DNA of 64,000 nt from positions 56,548 through 120,547 of the forward strand of contig NZ_FOOG01000008.1 of NCBI RefSeq assembly GCF_900113125.1. The letters are read 5' to 3'. The DNA comes from Halobacillus alkaliphilus (GTDB lineage Bacteria > Bacillota > Bacilli > Bacillales > Halobacillaceae). Of this stretch, positions 50,072-59,236 are shown in pieces (positions within the stretch are counted from its first letter, which is position 1; the number at the start of each line of letters is the position of its first letter). The notes under the pieces were generated by a model. That model was not told the DNA's origin. It saw nothing but the letters and a program-made list of their open reading frames with translations, and ran no database searches. A program made the position numbers and the translations under genes.

Positions 50072-50493
50072 AACTGGATTTCTATTTCATTTGCCGAGGA
50101 GTTCTTTGTAATTTTGATTAGCACGACCCCGTCTTTGTAAGACGTTTGTACGTCTTCGTATGTGAAATGAAAGGGTACGGGAATGATCCGCTTGAATTCA
50201 CCCTTTAATCTTTCACTATGAAGTAATTTTTCTTCAGGAACAGGATAGGGATAGGAGATTTGTCCTTTAATAATTAATTGAGTACCCTGCTGGGATAAAT
50301 GAAGTGGGTCGTTGGAATGGTAACCGGGGAGGTCTATAATTATCACGCCTTCTTTGTCTGTCTCATAATAGTCATAAGAAGGTCCTCTTTTTGGAATAAC
50401 ATGATGCATATCGTTCCAAAAGTCTTCGCCCAGAACTTTCTCAACATTCTCAGAAAAAGCATTCCAGTTCAATTTACCGTTCTTATTATTCAT
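50068..50493 (-). CDS. Hsp20/alpha-crystallin protein, CotM type
   Basis: 141 residues with a clearer crystallin domain (VIIIDLPGYHSNDPLHLS, LIIKG, FKRIIPVPFHF, DGVVLIKITK). The I-x-I type C-terminal motif is IEIQF at the very end. ATG 50493 is preceded by GAGGTGA; GTG 50505 overlaps that site. Ends four bases inside the convergent sHsp gene. Confidence 0.75.
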   Translation of the reverse strand: MNNKNGKLNWNAFSENVEKVLGEDFWNDMHHVIPKRGPSYDYYETDKEGVIIIDLPGYHSNDPLHLSQQGTQLIIKGQISYPYPVPEEKLLHSERLKGEFKRIIPVPFHFTYEDVQTSYKDGVVLIKITKNSSANEIEIQF

Positions 50494-51053
50494 AAGTAAG
50501 TTCACCTCGCTGTTTTAGTTTATGAGAAGCCAACTAAATTGATGATGCTTGATTCAATTGCGTGGGGTGTTTAAAATTAAAAGGCCGCAGAAAAGCGTTT
50601 TAAGAAAGAGAGGATCTATCTTAGACATTTTCAAACTGAGTTCGATATTCAGTCTGTCCTTAAGATTTTTTTAGAAACTGACTCTAGGTAGGCAGAATGC
50701 AAGTTTACTCAACTTTTTCTATTAAAACGTATAAGAGATTGTTTGATCCGATCATGGTACCGCTTCCAATTTCGAGAATTTTTTAAAAATTACTTGTTGT
50801 TTTTATAAAAGGAGCGTGTTACTATTTACTTAACTTAAGAGTTATTGAATTTTGTGCAAACGTATTCACGACTTTGCTCATTGGTAGGAAAACTCATTTG
50901 ATTAAGAAGTTTTAATCTAGTGAATGAGTTTTTTTACATAACAATCGTGCAAACGTATGCGCGCTCGTCGTAGTTAGGGTGTGGCAAGGTCAATTATTTT
51001 TTTGTCACGTATTGAAAGCGGATTCAATAATTCGGAAAAATAGGGGTGGAAAA
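50494..51053 (+). promoter_or_regulatory. Control region of the sugar operon with twin LacI-type operators
   Basis: Two near-identical operator-like sites, GTGCAAACGTATTCAC (50854-50869) and GTGCAAACGTATGCGC (50947-50962), with the central CG of LacI-family sites. Between them is a terminator-like structure: AAAACTCATT / AATGAGTTTT (50889-50898, 50923-50932) with an inner GATTAA/TTAATC stem and a T-run. A LacI-type repressor is encoded at 54270. 50506-50850 shows no gene. Confidence 0.65.
51013..51026 (+). promoter_or_regulatory. Probable cre site (CcpA)
   Basis: TGAAAGCGGATTCA, one mismatch to TGWAANCGNTNWCA, within ATTGAA...TTCAAT palindromic flanks, 27 bases before the binding-protein start. 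Predicts carbon catabolite repression. Confidence 0.5.
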
Positions 51054-52367
51054 ATGAAAGGTAAAAAATTTTACTCGGGTATTGCTACTGCACTTCTAGC
51101 TTCTAGTATCGCATTAACAGGCTGCTCCTTCTCTTCAGGCGACAGCGGTGGAGATTCAGGAGGAGAGGAAGCATCTGGAGACGCCGTAACGGTAGATGTT
51201 TTCCAATTTAAAGTTGAATTTAAAGAGCAGTTTGAAGAACTGGTTTCCATGTATGAAGAAGAAAATCCTGACGTCAATATTAATGTTAAAACGGTTGGTG
51301 GCGGAAATGATTATGGTGCGTCACTGAAAACTTCTTTCTCTTCAGGGGAGGAACCAGATATCTTTAACGTTGGCGGTCCGACAGATGTAGATGAATATGA
51401 GAAATACTTAGCTGATTTATCGGATACAGAAGCAGCGGGCGCCGCACTTGATGGTACCTTGTCCAGTGTTCAGCGCAACGACCAGGTACTCGGGCTTCCA
51501 TTTAACCAGGAAGGTTATGGACTACTCTATAATAAACAAATCTTTGAAGAAGCAGGATTAAATCCTGATGATATTAAAACGATGGAAGATTTAGAATCAG
51601 CGGTTCAAACACTTAACAGTAAAAAGGACGAGCTGGGTATTGAAGCGCCATTTGCATTCCCTGCTAAAGAGAAATGGGTAATGGGTAACCACTTGGCGAA
51701 TGCTTATCTTGCGGATGAATTTAACCATGATGTGATGGAAGCTTATGAAGCTGACACAGTTGAATTTGCGATGGGTGATCAGATGAAGCAATTCACTGAT
51801 CTGCAAAATGATAACTCTATTCAACCAACATTGAGCCTTGACTATTCTCAGCAGGTTGAAGAACATTTCTCTCTTGGGAATGTAGCAATGATTCAGCAGG
51901 GGAACTGGGTGTATAACACCATTGCTTCTATGGATGAAGAGTTCGCTCAAAATAACGTTGGACTTCTTCCGATTCCTGTAGAAGGATATGAAGGAAGCAT
52001 TCCAGTTGGCGTTCCTAACTACTGGGTAGTTAATAAAGAATCTGAGGATGAAGTCGTGCAGGCAAGTAAAGATTTCTTAGACTGGATGTACACTTCTGAT
52101 ACTGGTAAGAAATTCGTAACGGAAGAATTCAAGTTCATTCCGGCATATGAAGGTTACGAAGATCAGAAAATTGCGGACCCGATCTCTCAGGAAATCTATA
52201 ACTATGCCAAAGAAGGCAATACACTTGGCTGGGTTTTCCTTGGTGCTCCAACAGCCTGGACAGAAGATGCTCTAGGTGTAGCTATGCAGGAATACATCGC
52301 AGGGGACATTACCTGGGAAGAAGTTGAACAGAAGGCAACGAAAGCCTGGGAAGATTCTCGTCAATAG
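51054..52367 (+). CDS. ABC sugar-binding lipoprotein
   Basis: 437-residue family 1 solute-binding protein. Lipobox ALTGC (Cys about 23), Ser/Gly/Glu linker, then a two-lobe fold (VDVFQFKVEFKEQFEELV, DIFNVGGPTDVDEY, LPFNQEGYGLLYNKQIFEEAG as segments). ATG 51054 is preceded by GGGGTGG; the frame extends to 50979 through the operator region without a ribosome site. First gene of the operon. Confidence 0.92.
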   Translation: MKGKKFYSGIATALLASSIALTGCSFSSGDSGGDSGGEEASGDAVTVDVFQFKVEFKEQFEELVSMYEEENPDVNINVKTVGGGNDYGASLKTSFSSGEEPDIFNVGGPTDVDEYEKYLADLSDTEAAGAALDGTLSSVQRNDQVLGLPFNQEGYGLLYNKQIFEEAGLNPDDIKTMEDLESAVQTLNSKKDELGIEAPFAFPAKEKWVMGNHLANAYLADEFNHDVMEAYEADTVEFAMGDQMKQFTDLQNDNSIQPTLSLDYSQQVEEHFSLGNVAMIQQGNWVYNTIASMDEEFAQNNVGLLPIPVEGYEGSIPVGVPNYWVVNKESEDEVVQASKDFLDWMYTSDTGKKFVTEEFKFIPAYEGYEDQKIADPISQEIYNYAKEGNTLGWVFLGAPTAWTEDALGVAMQEYIAGDITWEEVEQKATKAWEDSRQ

Positions 52368-52382
52368 TCTTTAACTAAACAG

Positions 52383-52414
52383 CCGGCAGGATTGCTTCTA
52401 TATGATCCTGCCGG
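52383..52414 (+). other. Hairpin after the binding-protein gene
   Basis: CCGGCAGGAT / ATCCTGCCGG perfect 10-bp arms, no T-run. Typical position for mRNA stabilisation that raises binding protein over permeases. A second, looser structure (TTAGAC/GTCTAA inside TCTCCT/AGGAGA) spans about 52426-52475. Confidence 0.7.
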
Positions 52415-52490
52415 TACATATAAATATCTCCTCTATTAGGATATTTAGACGTATAGGTAGTCTAATAGGAGAGATGTTTATTTTAATAAT

Positions 52491-52512
52491 AATATGAAAT
52501 CGATATCATATT
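52491..52512 (+). promoter_or_regulatory. 22-bp palindrome upstream of the permease genes
   Basis: AATATGAAATCGATATCATATT is symmetrical except for one A/A pair, centred on CG. It overlaps a possible -35 (TTGATA at 52511). Different in sequence from the two operators at 50854 and 50947, so perhaps a second regulator or a diverged site. Confidence 0.5.
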
Positions 52513-52570
52513 GATAAACCACGGACTTTTTACATAAAAGTGCACGTGTAAAGTATTGGAGGAGGTTCAC

Positions 52571-53431
52571 ATGAAAAACCGCAGTCTTGCCTTTTGGCTA
52601 TTCTTAACTCCCGTGATCCTCGGGCTGGGAATTGTTGTTGTTATCCCGTTCATCTATGGTTTTATTTATTCCTTCACAAACTGGAATGGACTTACTGCTA
52701 CGGAATTCTTAGGGTTCCAAAACTACATTAATTTGTTCCAGGAAGACGAGTTCATGCAATCGATTTGGTTTACAATCAAATTTGCAGTCGTCACGGTTAT
52801 TCTCCTAAATGTATTTGGAATGGCACTGGCTTTGATTGTGACACGTAACATTAAGTCCAATAACTTATTGCGTACCGTGTTCTTTATGCCGAACCTGATT
52901 GGTGGATTGATTCTAGGCTTTATCTGGCAGTTTATCTTCATTAGTGTGTTTGGCGACATAGCGAACCTAACCGGTATTGAAGGGTTGAATGGCTGGTTAT
53001 CCACCACAAACACAGGTTTCTGGGGTCTAGTCATTTTAACAGCATGGCAGATGGCAGGTTATATCATGATCATCTACATTGCTTATCTTGAGAACATTCC
53101 TAAGGACTTAATAGAAGCGGCAAAAATTGATGGCGCGAGCAGTTTCCAGCGTTTCAAAAACATCACGTTCCCGCTTGTTGCTCCAGCTTTCACGATCAGC
53201 ATGTTCTTAACGCTGTCTATGTCCTTTAAGATTTATGACCAGAACTTGTCACTCACGAACGGAGGACCTTTTAACTCGACACAAATGGTGTCCATGGAAA
53301 TTGTCCGCACGGCGTTCTCTGACAATCAAATGGCCTATGCGCAGGCAAAGGCGGTTATTTTCTTCTTAATTGTGGCAGTAGTTGCATTAACCCAAGTGTA
53401 TTACAACAAGAAACGGGAGGTTGAGATGTAA
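52571..53431 (+). CDS. ABC sugar transporter permease (MalF type)
   Basis: 286 residues with six membrane helices; EAAKIDGASSFQRFKNITFPL is the cytoplasmic EAA loop that contacts the ATPase. ATG 52571 lies five bases after GGAGGAGG; TTG 52556 is ahead of that site. Its stop overlaps the next start (TAATG). Confidence 0.92.
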   Translation: MKNRSLAFWLFLTPVILGLGIVVVIPFIYGFIYSFTNWNGLTATEFLGFQNYINLFQEDEFMQSIWFTIKFAVVTVILLNVFGMALALIVTRNIKSNNLLRTVFFMPNLIGGLILGFIWQFIFISVFGDIANLTGIEGLNGWLSTTNTGFWGLVILTAWQMAGYIMIIYIAYLENIPKDLIEAAKIDGASSFQRFKNITFPLVAPAFTISMFLTLSMSFKIYDQNLSLTNGGPFNSTQMVSMEIVRTAFSDNQMAYAQAKAVIFFLIVAVVALTQVYYNKKREVEM

Positions 53432-54255
53432 TGAAAAAGAATCACGAAAAACGTAATTTATTTTCCATTGAAATTCTCGGCCTTCTGCTTGGTTTATTGT
53501 GGATCGCTCCTTTCTACTTAATGGTCGTAAATGCATTTAAGACGAAACGTGATATTTTCGGCGGGGTATTAGGTTTTCCATCGGAACTAGCTTTTGATAA
53601 CTTTGTACAGGCTTTTGTCGATTTAGCTTTTCTTAAATCATTGTTTAATTCGGTTCTTGTCACCGGGTGCAGTATAGCCATCATCATTTTGTTTTCTTCC
53701 ATGGCCGGCTATGCTCTTGCTCGTAACAAAAGTAAATTAAGTGGGTTCATTTTCTTCATTTTCGTTGCTGCAATGCTTATTCCATTCCAGTCTGTGATGA
53801 TCCCGCTCGTTTCCATATTTGGACAAGCGGACATGCTAAATGCAGGCGGATTAATCTTCATGTATCTTGGTTTCGGGTGCAGCTTGTCGATCTTCCTTTA
53901 CCACGGGGCGATGACGGGTGTTTCTAAATCTATGGATGAAGCCGCAATCATTGATGGGGCAAACCGCTTCCAGCTGTTCTGGTATATTATTTTCCCGCTG
54001 TTAAAACCTATATCCGTGACTGTAGGGATTCTGAACACAATCTGGATCTGGAATGACTACTTGCTGCCTTCTTTAGTATTAAGTGAAGCGAATGCAACCA
54101 TTCCATTGAAAATGTTCTATTTCTTCGGGCAGTACACGAAACAATGGCACTTAGCTCTGGCAGGGCTGACGATTGCAATTCTTCCGGTTATTATCGGATA
54201 TTTCTTCGCACAGAAACAAATCATCAATGGTGTTTCTGAGGGTGCTGTGAAATAG
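53431..54255 (+). CDS. ABC sugar transporter permease (MalG type)
   Basis: 274 residues, six helices, EAA loop DEAAIIDGANRFQLFWYIIFPL (segment). Coupled to the first permease by overlap. No ATPase gene occurs anywhere in this operon. Confidence 0.92.
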   Translation: MKKNHEKRNLFSIEILGLLLGLLWIAPFYLMVVNAFKTKRDIFGGVLGFPSELAFDNFVQAFVDLAFLKSLFNSVLVTGCSIAIIILFSSMAGYALARNKSKLSGFIFFIFVAAMLIPFQSVMIPLVSIFGQADMLNAGGLIFMYLGFGCSLSIFLYHGAMTGVSKSMDEAAIIDGANRFQLFWYIIFPLLKPISVTVGILNTIWIWNDYLLPSLVLSEANATIPLKMFYFFGQYTKQWHLALAGLTIAILPVIIGYFFAQKQIINGVSEGAVK

Positions 54256-54269
54256 AGTCAGAGGAGTAG

Positions 54270-55337
54270 ATGAACGTGTCTGTCACTATTAAAGATGTAG
54301 CAAAAAAAGCAAATGTTGCCCCGTCCACTGTATCCCGCGTCATCTCTGACAGCCCTCGGATCAGTGAAAAAACGAAGCGCCGGGTTCGGAAGGTTATGGA
54401 TGAACTCGGCTATCATCTGAATTACAATGGCCGGGTCCTTGTCAGCCAGTCCACTCAAACGATTGGGATTGTGACAAAGGTGGCTTCTGTCCATTCTTTC
54501 GATAACCCGTTCTTCTCGGAATTGCTCAGAGGAATTAGTGATGCCTGCCATGAGAAGGATTACAGCATCTACTTAACCACTGGTAATACAGAAGAATCGA
54601 TTTACCGGGAAGTGGTGAAGATGGTTCAGGGTAAACGAGTGGATGGAGTTATTGTTTTGTACTCACGAGAAGATGATAATGTTGTTCCTTACTTAAGGGA
54701 ATGCAACTTTCCATTCGTTATGATTGGCAAACCAGTCTCTCATACGAGTGATACCATGTTTGTGGATAATGATAATGTCCAGGCAAGTAAAGAGGTTACC
54801 GATTATCTCATTAGTCTGGGGCATCAAAAAATCGGTTTTATCGGCGGAGATTCCCATTATGAGGTAGCACGTGACCGTCTGTCAGGATTTAAATTATCCT
54901 TGAGTGAGCAAGGGCTGGAACTGCCACGGGGCTACTTGAAGAATATCCAATCCGGGAAAGCGGATGCTGAGACCGTGGTGGAAGAGTTATTAAACTTAAA
55001 TGAACCCCCGACCGGGCTTGTGATTACGGATGATTACAACTCGATGAAGGTCATGAGGGCTCTTGAGGACAAAGGAATTCGTTTACCGGATGAAATGAGC
55101 GTTGTCGGGTTTAACAATACGATGATTGCCAGGTTGTCCAAGCCTCCGCTTACAACAGTGGACACCCAGTCTTTCCAGCTCGGTCACGAATCAGCGAGGA
55201 GTTTAATCGAATTACTGAATCATCCAGACATGATGAAAAAGAGTATTATCATCCCGACCATTATTGTGGAAAGAGAATCCTGCATAAGACTTGAGGTTGA
55301 AAATAAAGACCCAGAACAAGGCCGGGCACCTTATTAA
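54270..55337 (+). CDS. LacI-family transcriptional repressor
   Basis: 355 residues: N-terminal HTH (TIKDVAKKANVAPSTVSRVI), hinge (YNGRVLVS), and a periplasmic-binding-like effector domain (TIGIVTKVASVH, GLVITDDYNSMKVM, VVGFNNTMIARL). Likely binds the twin GTGCAAACGTAT sites upstream of 51054 and senses the transported sugar or a derivative. Ribosome site AGAGGAG. Confidence 0.9.
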   Translation: MNVSVTIKDVAKKANVAPSTVSRVISDSPRISEKTKRRVRKVMDELGYHLNYNGRVLVSQSTQTIGIVTKVASVHSFDNPFFSELLRGISDACHEKDYSIYLTTGNTEESIYREVVKMVQGKRVDGVIVLYSREDDNVVPYLRECNFPFVMIGKPVSHTSDTMFVDNDNVQASKEVTDYLISLGHQKIGFIGGDSHYEVARDRLSGFKLSLSEQGLELPRGYLKNIQSGKADAETVVEELLNLNEPPTGLVITDDYNSMKVMRALEDKGIRLPDEMSVVGFNNTMIARLSKPPLTTVDTQSFQLGHESARSLIELLNHPDMMKKSIIIPTIIVERESCIRLEVENKDPEQGRAPY

Positions 55338-55367
55338 AAAAAGAGATAAAGAAAGGGAGAGGAAATA

Positions 55368-56087
55368 ATGAACGTATTAGTTTGGAATGAAAATCGCCAT
55401 GAAAAAGAAAACAAGGTAGTCAGTGACATTTATCCTGAAGGAATTCATGGAGCTATTGCCGGTTTTCTTGGAGAAGATCACGAAAATGTGAAAACCGCAA
55501 CGCTGGATGAGGAAGAACATGGCCTGACCGATGATGTTTTAGCGGAAACCGACGTACTTGTCTGGTGGGGACATAAAGCGCACGAAGACGTAAAAGATGA
55601 AATTGCTGAAAAGGTAAAGCAGCGCGTTTTGGAAGGCATGGGACTTGTCGTTTTACATTCAGCTCACTTTTCTAAAGTGTTTAAGAAACTCATGGGCACG
55701 ACCTGCGATTTGAAATGGAGAGAAGCTGACGAAAAAGAACGTTTGTGGGTCGTGGATCCAACTCACCCGATTACAGAAGGCGTGGGAGAGTATATTGAGC
55801 TTGAAAAAGAGGAAATGTACGGTGAACATTTTGATATTCCGGCACCGGAAGAACTGATTTTCCTAAGCTGGTTTGAAGGTGGAGAAGTGTTCCGAAGCGG
55901 AGCAACTTTCCGACGCGGAAGAGGGAAAGTCTTCTATTTCCGCCCCGGCCATGAAACCTATCCAACTTACCACAATAAAGAAATACAAAATGTAATCAAA
56001 AATGGTGTGAAATGGGTGAACAACGCGAATACTCCGAAACACGTTTATGGGAACGCCCAGCCTTTAGAAGAAATTTCTACTAAATAA
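55368..56087 (+). CDS. ThuA-like protein
   Basis: 239 residues with the class-I-glutamine-amidotransferase-like fold of Thu[59 protein letters not shown]. In Rhizobium thuA/thuB belong to trehalose and related disaccharide breakdown via 3-keto intermediates. AAAGGGAGAGG precedes ATG 55368. Catalytic role is not established. Confidence 0.85.
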   Translation: MNVLVWNENRHEKENKVVSDIYPEGIHGAIAGFLGEDHENVKTATLDEEEHGLTDDVLAETDVLVWWGHKAHEDVKDEIAEKVKQRVLEGMGLVVLHSAHFSKVFKKLMGTTCDLKWREADEKERLWVVDPTHPITEGVGEYIELEKEEMYGEHFDIPAPEELIFLSWFEGGEVFRSGATFRRGRGKVFYFRPGHETYPTYHNKEIQNVIKNGVKWVNNANTPKHVYGNAQPLEEISTK

Positions 56088-56102
56088 CAGGAGGTTTTCA
56101 CT

Positions 56103-57143
56103 ATGTCTAAACTGAAGATTGCTGTCCTTGGGTGTGGAAGTATTGCTCAAAATCGGCATTTATTGGAATATGATGCGAATGAAAATGTAGAGATCACAGC
56201 TGTATGCGACATTGTTGAAGCAAGAGTGAAAGAAGTAGCTGATGAGTATGGAGCCAACGCTTACACGAGTTATGAAGACCTTTTGGCTAAAGAGAATATT
56301 GATGCCGTCAGTGTATGTCTTCCGAACTATCTTCACGCACCTGTATCGATTGCAGCTTTAAAAGCCGGCTGTCACGTGTTGTGTGAAAAACCAATGGCGA
56401 CCTCCAGAGAAGAAGCGGAAGAAATGATTCAAACGGCTGAGAAAAATAACAAAAAACTGATGATTGCTCACAATCAGCGTTTTGTTCCATCTCATGTAAA
56501 GGCGAAAGAATTAATCGCTTCTGGAGCTCTTGGAAAAGTGTACAGTTTCCGTACGACATTTGGGCACGGCGGCCCGGAAGGCTGGAGTGCAGAAGGAAAA
56601 GACAGCTGGTTCTTCAAGAAAGATCAAGCCTTTATAGGTGCAATGGGAGACCTTGGCGTACATAAGGCAGATTTACTTCGTTACATCCTTGGACAAGAGT
56701 TCATCGATGTAGCAGGGTTTATCGAGAACAATGCCAAAGAAAATATCACCGTTGATGATAATGCCGTTTGCATACTGCGCAGCGAAGAAGGCGTGGTAGG
56801 CACGATGACAGCAAGCTGGGCGTACCAGCCGGGAGAAGATAATTCAACTGTTATCTATGGTGAAAAAGGAACCTTGCGTCTAGAGGAGGATCCAGTTTAC
56901 TCATTAGTAGCGCAGTACACTAATGGAGATATTGTAAATTATCAGCTTGGCAAAATACAGTCCAATGACGAAGGCGGACAGAGCAATTCTCATGTGGTTG
57001 ATCATTTTGTAGAAAGTATTCAAAATGGTACAGAGCCGTTGATCACAGGGGAAGAAGGAATGAAATCCCTGGACGTCATCCTGGGAGCCCTTCGCTCTGG
57101 AGAAACAAGACAAATCAGCAGTTTAGAAAGGGTCAAAAAGTGA
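56103..57143 (+). CDS. Gfo/Idh/MocA oxidoreductase 1
   Basis: 346-residue NAD(P)-dependent sugar dehydrogenase: Rossmann motif AVLGCGSIAQNRHL, CEKPMA with the catalytic lysine, and GDLGVHKADLLRYILG. Paralogous to the next gene. Ribosome site CAGGAGG. ThuB-like role (oxidation at C3 of a glycoside) is an inference from context. Confidence 0.9.
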   Translation: MSKLKIAVLGCGSIAQNRHLLEYDANENVEITAVCDIVEARVKEVADEYGANAYTSYEDLLAKENIDAVSVCLPNYLHAPVSIAALKAGCHVLCEKPMATSREEAEEMIQTAEKNNKKLMIAHNQRFVPSHVKAKELIASGALGKVYSFRTTFGHGGPEGWSAEGKDSWFFKKDQAFIGAMGDLGVHKADLLRYILGQEFIDVAGFIENNAKENITVDDNAVCILRSEEGVVGTMTASWAYQPGEDNSTVIYGEKGTLRLEEDPVYSLVAQYTNGDIVNYQLGKIQSNDEGGQSNSHVVDHFVESIQNGTEPLITGEEGMKSLDVILGALRSGETRQISSLERVKK

Positions 57144-58180
57144 CACGTTTGAAGATGGGGATCATCGGAGCAGGGGGGATTGCCCAGGGGAGGCATATCC
57201 CCTCTTTTCAACAATTAGAGGATTCCGTAGTACTGACGGCTGTACAGGATCTAAATAAAGACAGGGCGGAAGAAGCTGCCCGCCTGTTCGATATCCCTCA
57301 TGTTTTTGAGAATTATGAAGACCTTTTCCAGAAGGTAGATGCAGTCACGATCTGTACCCCTAATAAGTTCCATGCGGAAATCGCGATTGCTGCGCTTAAC
57401 GCGGGGGTTCATGTGCTCTGCGAGAAGCCAATGGCGATAACGACGGAAGAATGTACCCGTATGATTGCTGCAGCTCAAAAAAATGATCGCCTGCTTTCTA
57501 TTGGCTATCACTACCGCTTCACCCCTGAAGCTCAGCTTGCCAAAAAAGCAATGGATAACCACGAGATTGGCGATCCTTTAGTTACACGTGTACAGGCGAT
57601 GAGAAGACGTAAAGTTCCTGGATGGGGCGTGTTTACCAATAAAGACTTGCAGGGTGGAGGAAGTCTGATTGATTTTGGCTGCCACCTTCTCGATTTAGCC
57701 CTGTGGCTCCTTGATGACCCTAAGCCCGTGGAGGTTATGGGAAGAACTTATGATCGTTTGAGCAAGACTCCTGGCCAGGTGAACGACTGGGGAGCTTTCG
57801 ATCATGAAACGTTTGATGTGGATGATCATGTAACCAGCTATATCACGTTTGATAATGGACTTTCGCTACAATTTGAATGTTCCTGGGCCGCGAATATTAA
57901 AGATGATGATACCAAATTAAGCATCTCTGGAGTAGATGGCGGCTTAAGCGTGTATCCTTTTGAATTGTATCAGGCTAAATATGGAGCTCTTTGGGACAGT
58001 TCAGCCAAGATACGTGAAGGAGAACCTAAGCCAGGATTGTACCAGGCCAAAAACTTTGTCGACAGCTGTCTCGGGCAGGATGAATTAATCGTCAAACCCG
58101 AGCAGGCTCTCCAGGTGACGAAATTAATGGAAGCCATTTATTTAAGCAGTGAAACCGGAACAAGTGTAAAGCTCGACTAA
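57140..58180 (+). CDS. Gfo/Idh/MocA oxidoreductase 2
   Basis: 346-residue paralogue: GIIGAGGIAQGRHIP, CEKPMA, FGCHLLDLALWLL. Starts at GTG 57140 overlapping the upstream stop (GTGA). Two such enzymes together suggest oxidation of the substrate and re-reduction of the product. Confidence 0.9.
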   Translation: MTRLKMGIIGAGGIAQGRHIPSFQQLEDSVVLTAVQDLNKDRAEEAARLFDIPHVFENYEDLFQKVDAVTICTPNKFHAEIAIAALNAGVHVLCEKPMAITTEECTRMIAAAQKNDRLLSIGYHYRFTPEAQLAKKAMDNHEIGDPLVTRVQAMRRRKVPGWGVFTNKDLQGGGSLIDFGCHLLDLALWLLDDPKPVEVMGRTYDRLSKTPGQVNDWGAFDHETFDVDDHVTSYITFDNGLSLQFECSWAANIKDDDTKLSISGVDGGLSVYPFELYQAKYGALWDSSAKIREGEPKPGLYQAKNFVDSCLGQDELIVKPEQALQVTKLMEAIYLSSETGTSVKLD

Positions 58181-58204
58181 ACGAATGAATGGAGGAGTCA
58201 TGAC

Positions 58205-59173
58205 ATGAAACTAGGTGTATTTACAGTATTATTTTCCGATAAATCTTTTGAAGACATGCTTGATCACGCGAAAGCTTCTGGACTTAAGGCTGTTGAGATT
58301 GGAACAGGCGGCTACCCGGGAAACGCTCACTGTAATGTAGATGAGCTGCTCGAAAGTGAAGACAAGCGTAACGAATACTTAGAAAAAGTACATTCTCGCG
58401 GATTGACGATCAGTGCCTTCAGCTGTCACGGAAATCCAATTTCTCCTGATCAGACATTTGCCGAAGAATCTCACGAAGCTTTTGTAAAATCGGTTAAACT
58501 GGCAAGCTTAATGGATGTTCCAGTTGTAAATACTTTTTCTGGTACGCCGGGCGGTCATGAAAATGATACAGCTCCCAACTGGCCGGTTACCCCATGGCCT
58601 GCAGAGTACTCAGATGTGTTAGAATGGCAGTGGAACGAAAAGCTGATTCCTTATTGGAAAGAGCAAGGAGAATTCGCAAAAGAACACGGGGTTAAAGTCG
58701 GACTTGAGCTTCACGCAGGCTTTCTTGTTCATACACCCTATACCATGCTTAAGCTCCGCGACGCTACTAATGATGCCATTGGTGCGAATCTTGATCCCAG
58801 CCATCTCTGGTGGCAGGGCATTGACCCAGTAGCCGCGATTAAAATTCTTGGAAATGCAGATGCTATCCACCATTTCCATGCGAAAGATACGTATATTGAT
58901 CAGGAAAACGTAAATATGTATGGTCTTACAGATATGCAGCCTTATGGTAATGTCAGAACGCGTGCCTGGACGTTCCGTTCCGTAGGGTATGGTCACGGGA
59001 CGCAGGAATGGTCGAATATTATGAGTGCTTTACGAACATACGGCTATGATCATGTAGTCAGTATCGAGCATGAAGACCCGATCATGTCGATTAACGAAGG
59101 TTTCAGTCAGGCAGTGAAAAACCTGAGATCTGTATTGATTGAAGAACCACCAGGCGAGATGTGGTGGGCTTAA
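58205..59173 (+). CDS. Sugar phosphate isomerase/epimerase (IolE-like)
   Basis: 322-residue TIM-barrel metalloenzyme: LKAVEIGTGGYPGNAHCN, ISAFSCHGNPI, VGLELHAGFLVH, NLDPSHLWWQGIDP, HHFHAKDT and SIEHEDP carry the metal and substrate residues. Probably acts on the keto-sugar made by the neighbouring dehydrogenases. GGAGGAG precedes ATG 58205. Confidence 0.9.
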   Translation: MKLGVFTVLFSDKSFEDMLDHAKASGLKAVEIGTGGYPGNAHCNVDELLESEDKRNEYLEKVHSRGLTISAFSCHGNPISPDQTFAEESHEAFVKSVKLASLMDVPVVNTFSGTPGGHENDTAPNWPVTPWPAEYSDVLEWQWNEKLIPYWKEQGEFAKEHGVKVGLELHAGFLVHTPYTMLKLRDATNDAIGANLDPSHLWWQGIDPVAAIKILGNADAIHHFHAKDTYIDQENVNMYGLTDMQPYGNVRTRAWTFRSVGYGHGTQEWSNIMSALRTYGYDHVVSIEHEDPIMSINEGFSQAVKNLRSVLIEEPPGEMWWA

Positions 59174-59185
59174 AAAAATAGTTAT

Positions 59186-59212
59186 AAACCCCTTTTCCAG
59201 CAAAAGGGGTTT
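59186..59212 (+). terminator. Hairpin before the yesL-like gene
   Basis: AAACCCCTTTT / AAAAGGGGTTT with a 5-base loop; little T beyond the stem, so partial termination. Confidence 0.55.
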
Positions 59213-59236
59213 CCTTCAGATAGGAAGGGGAGACAG

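Noticed and set aside
50580..50700. Relic copy of the 31402 repeat end (CAAACTGAGTTCGATATTC)
   Set aside because: Similarity is limited to about nine bases (AAACTGAGT) and has no matching partner arm.
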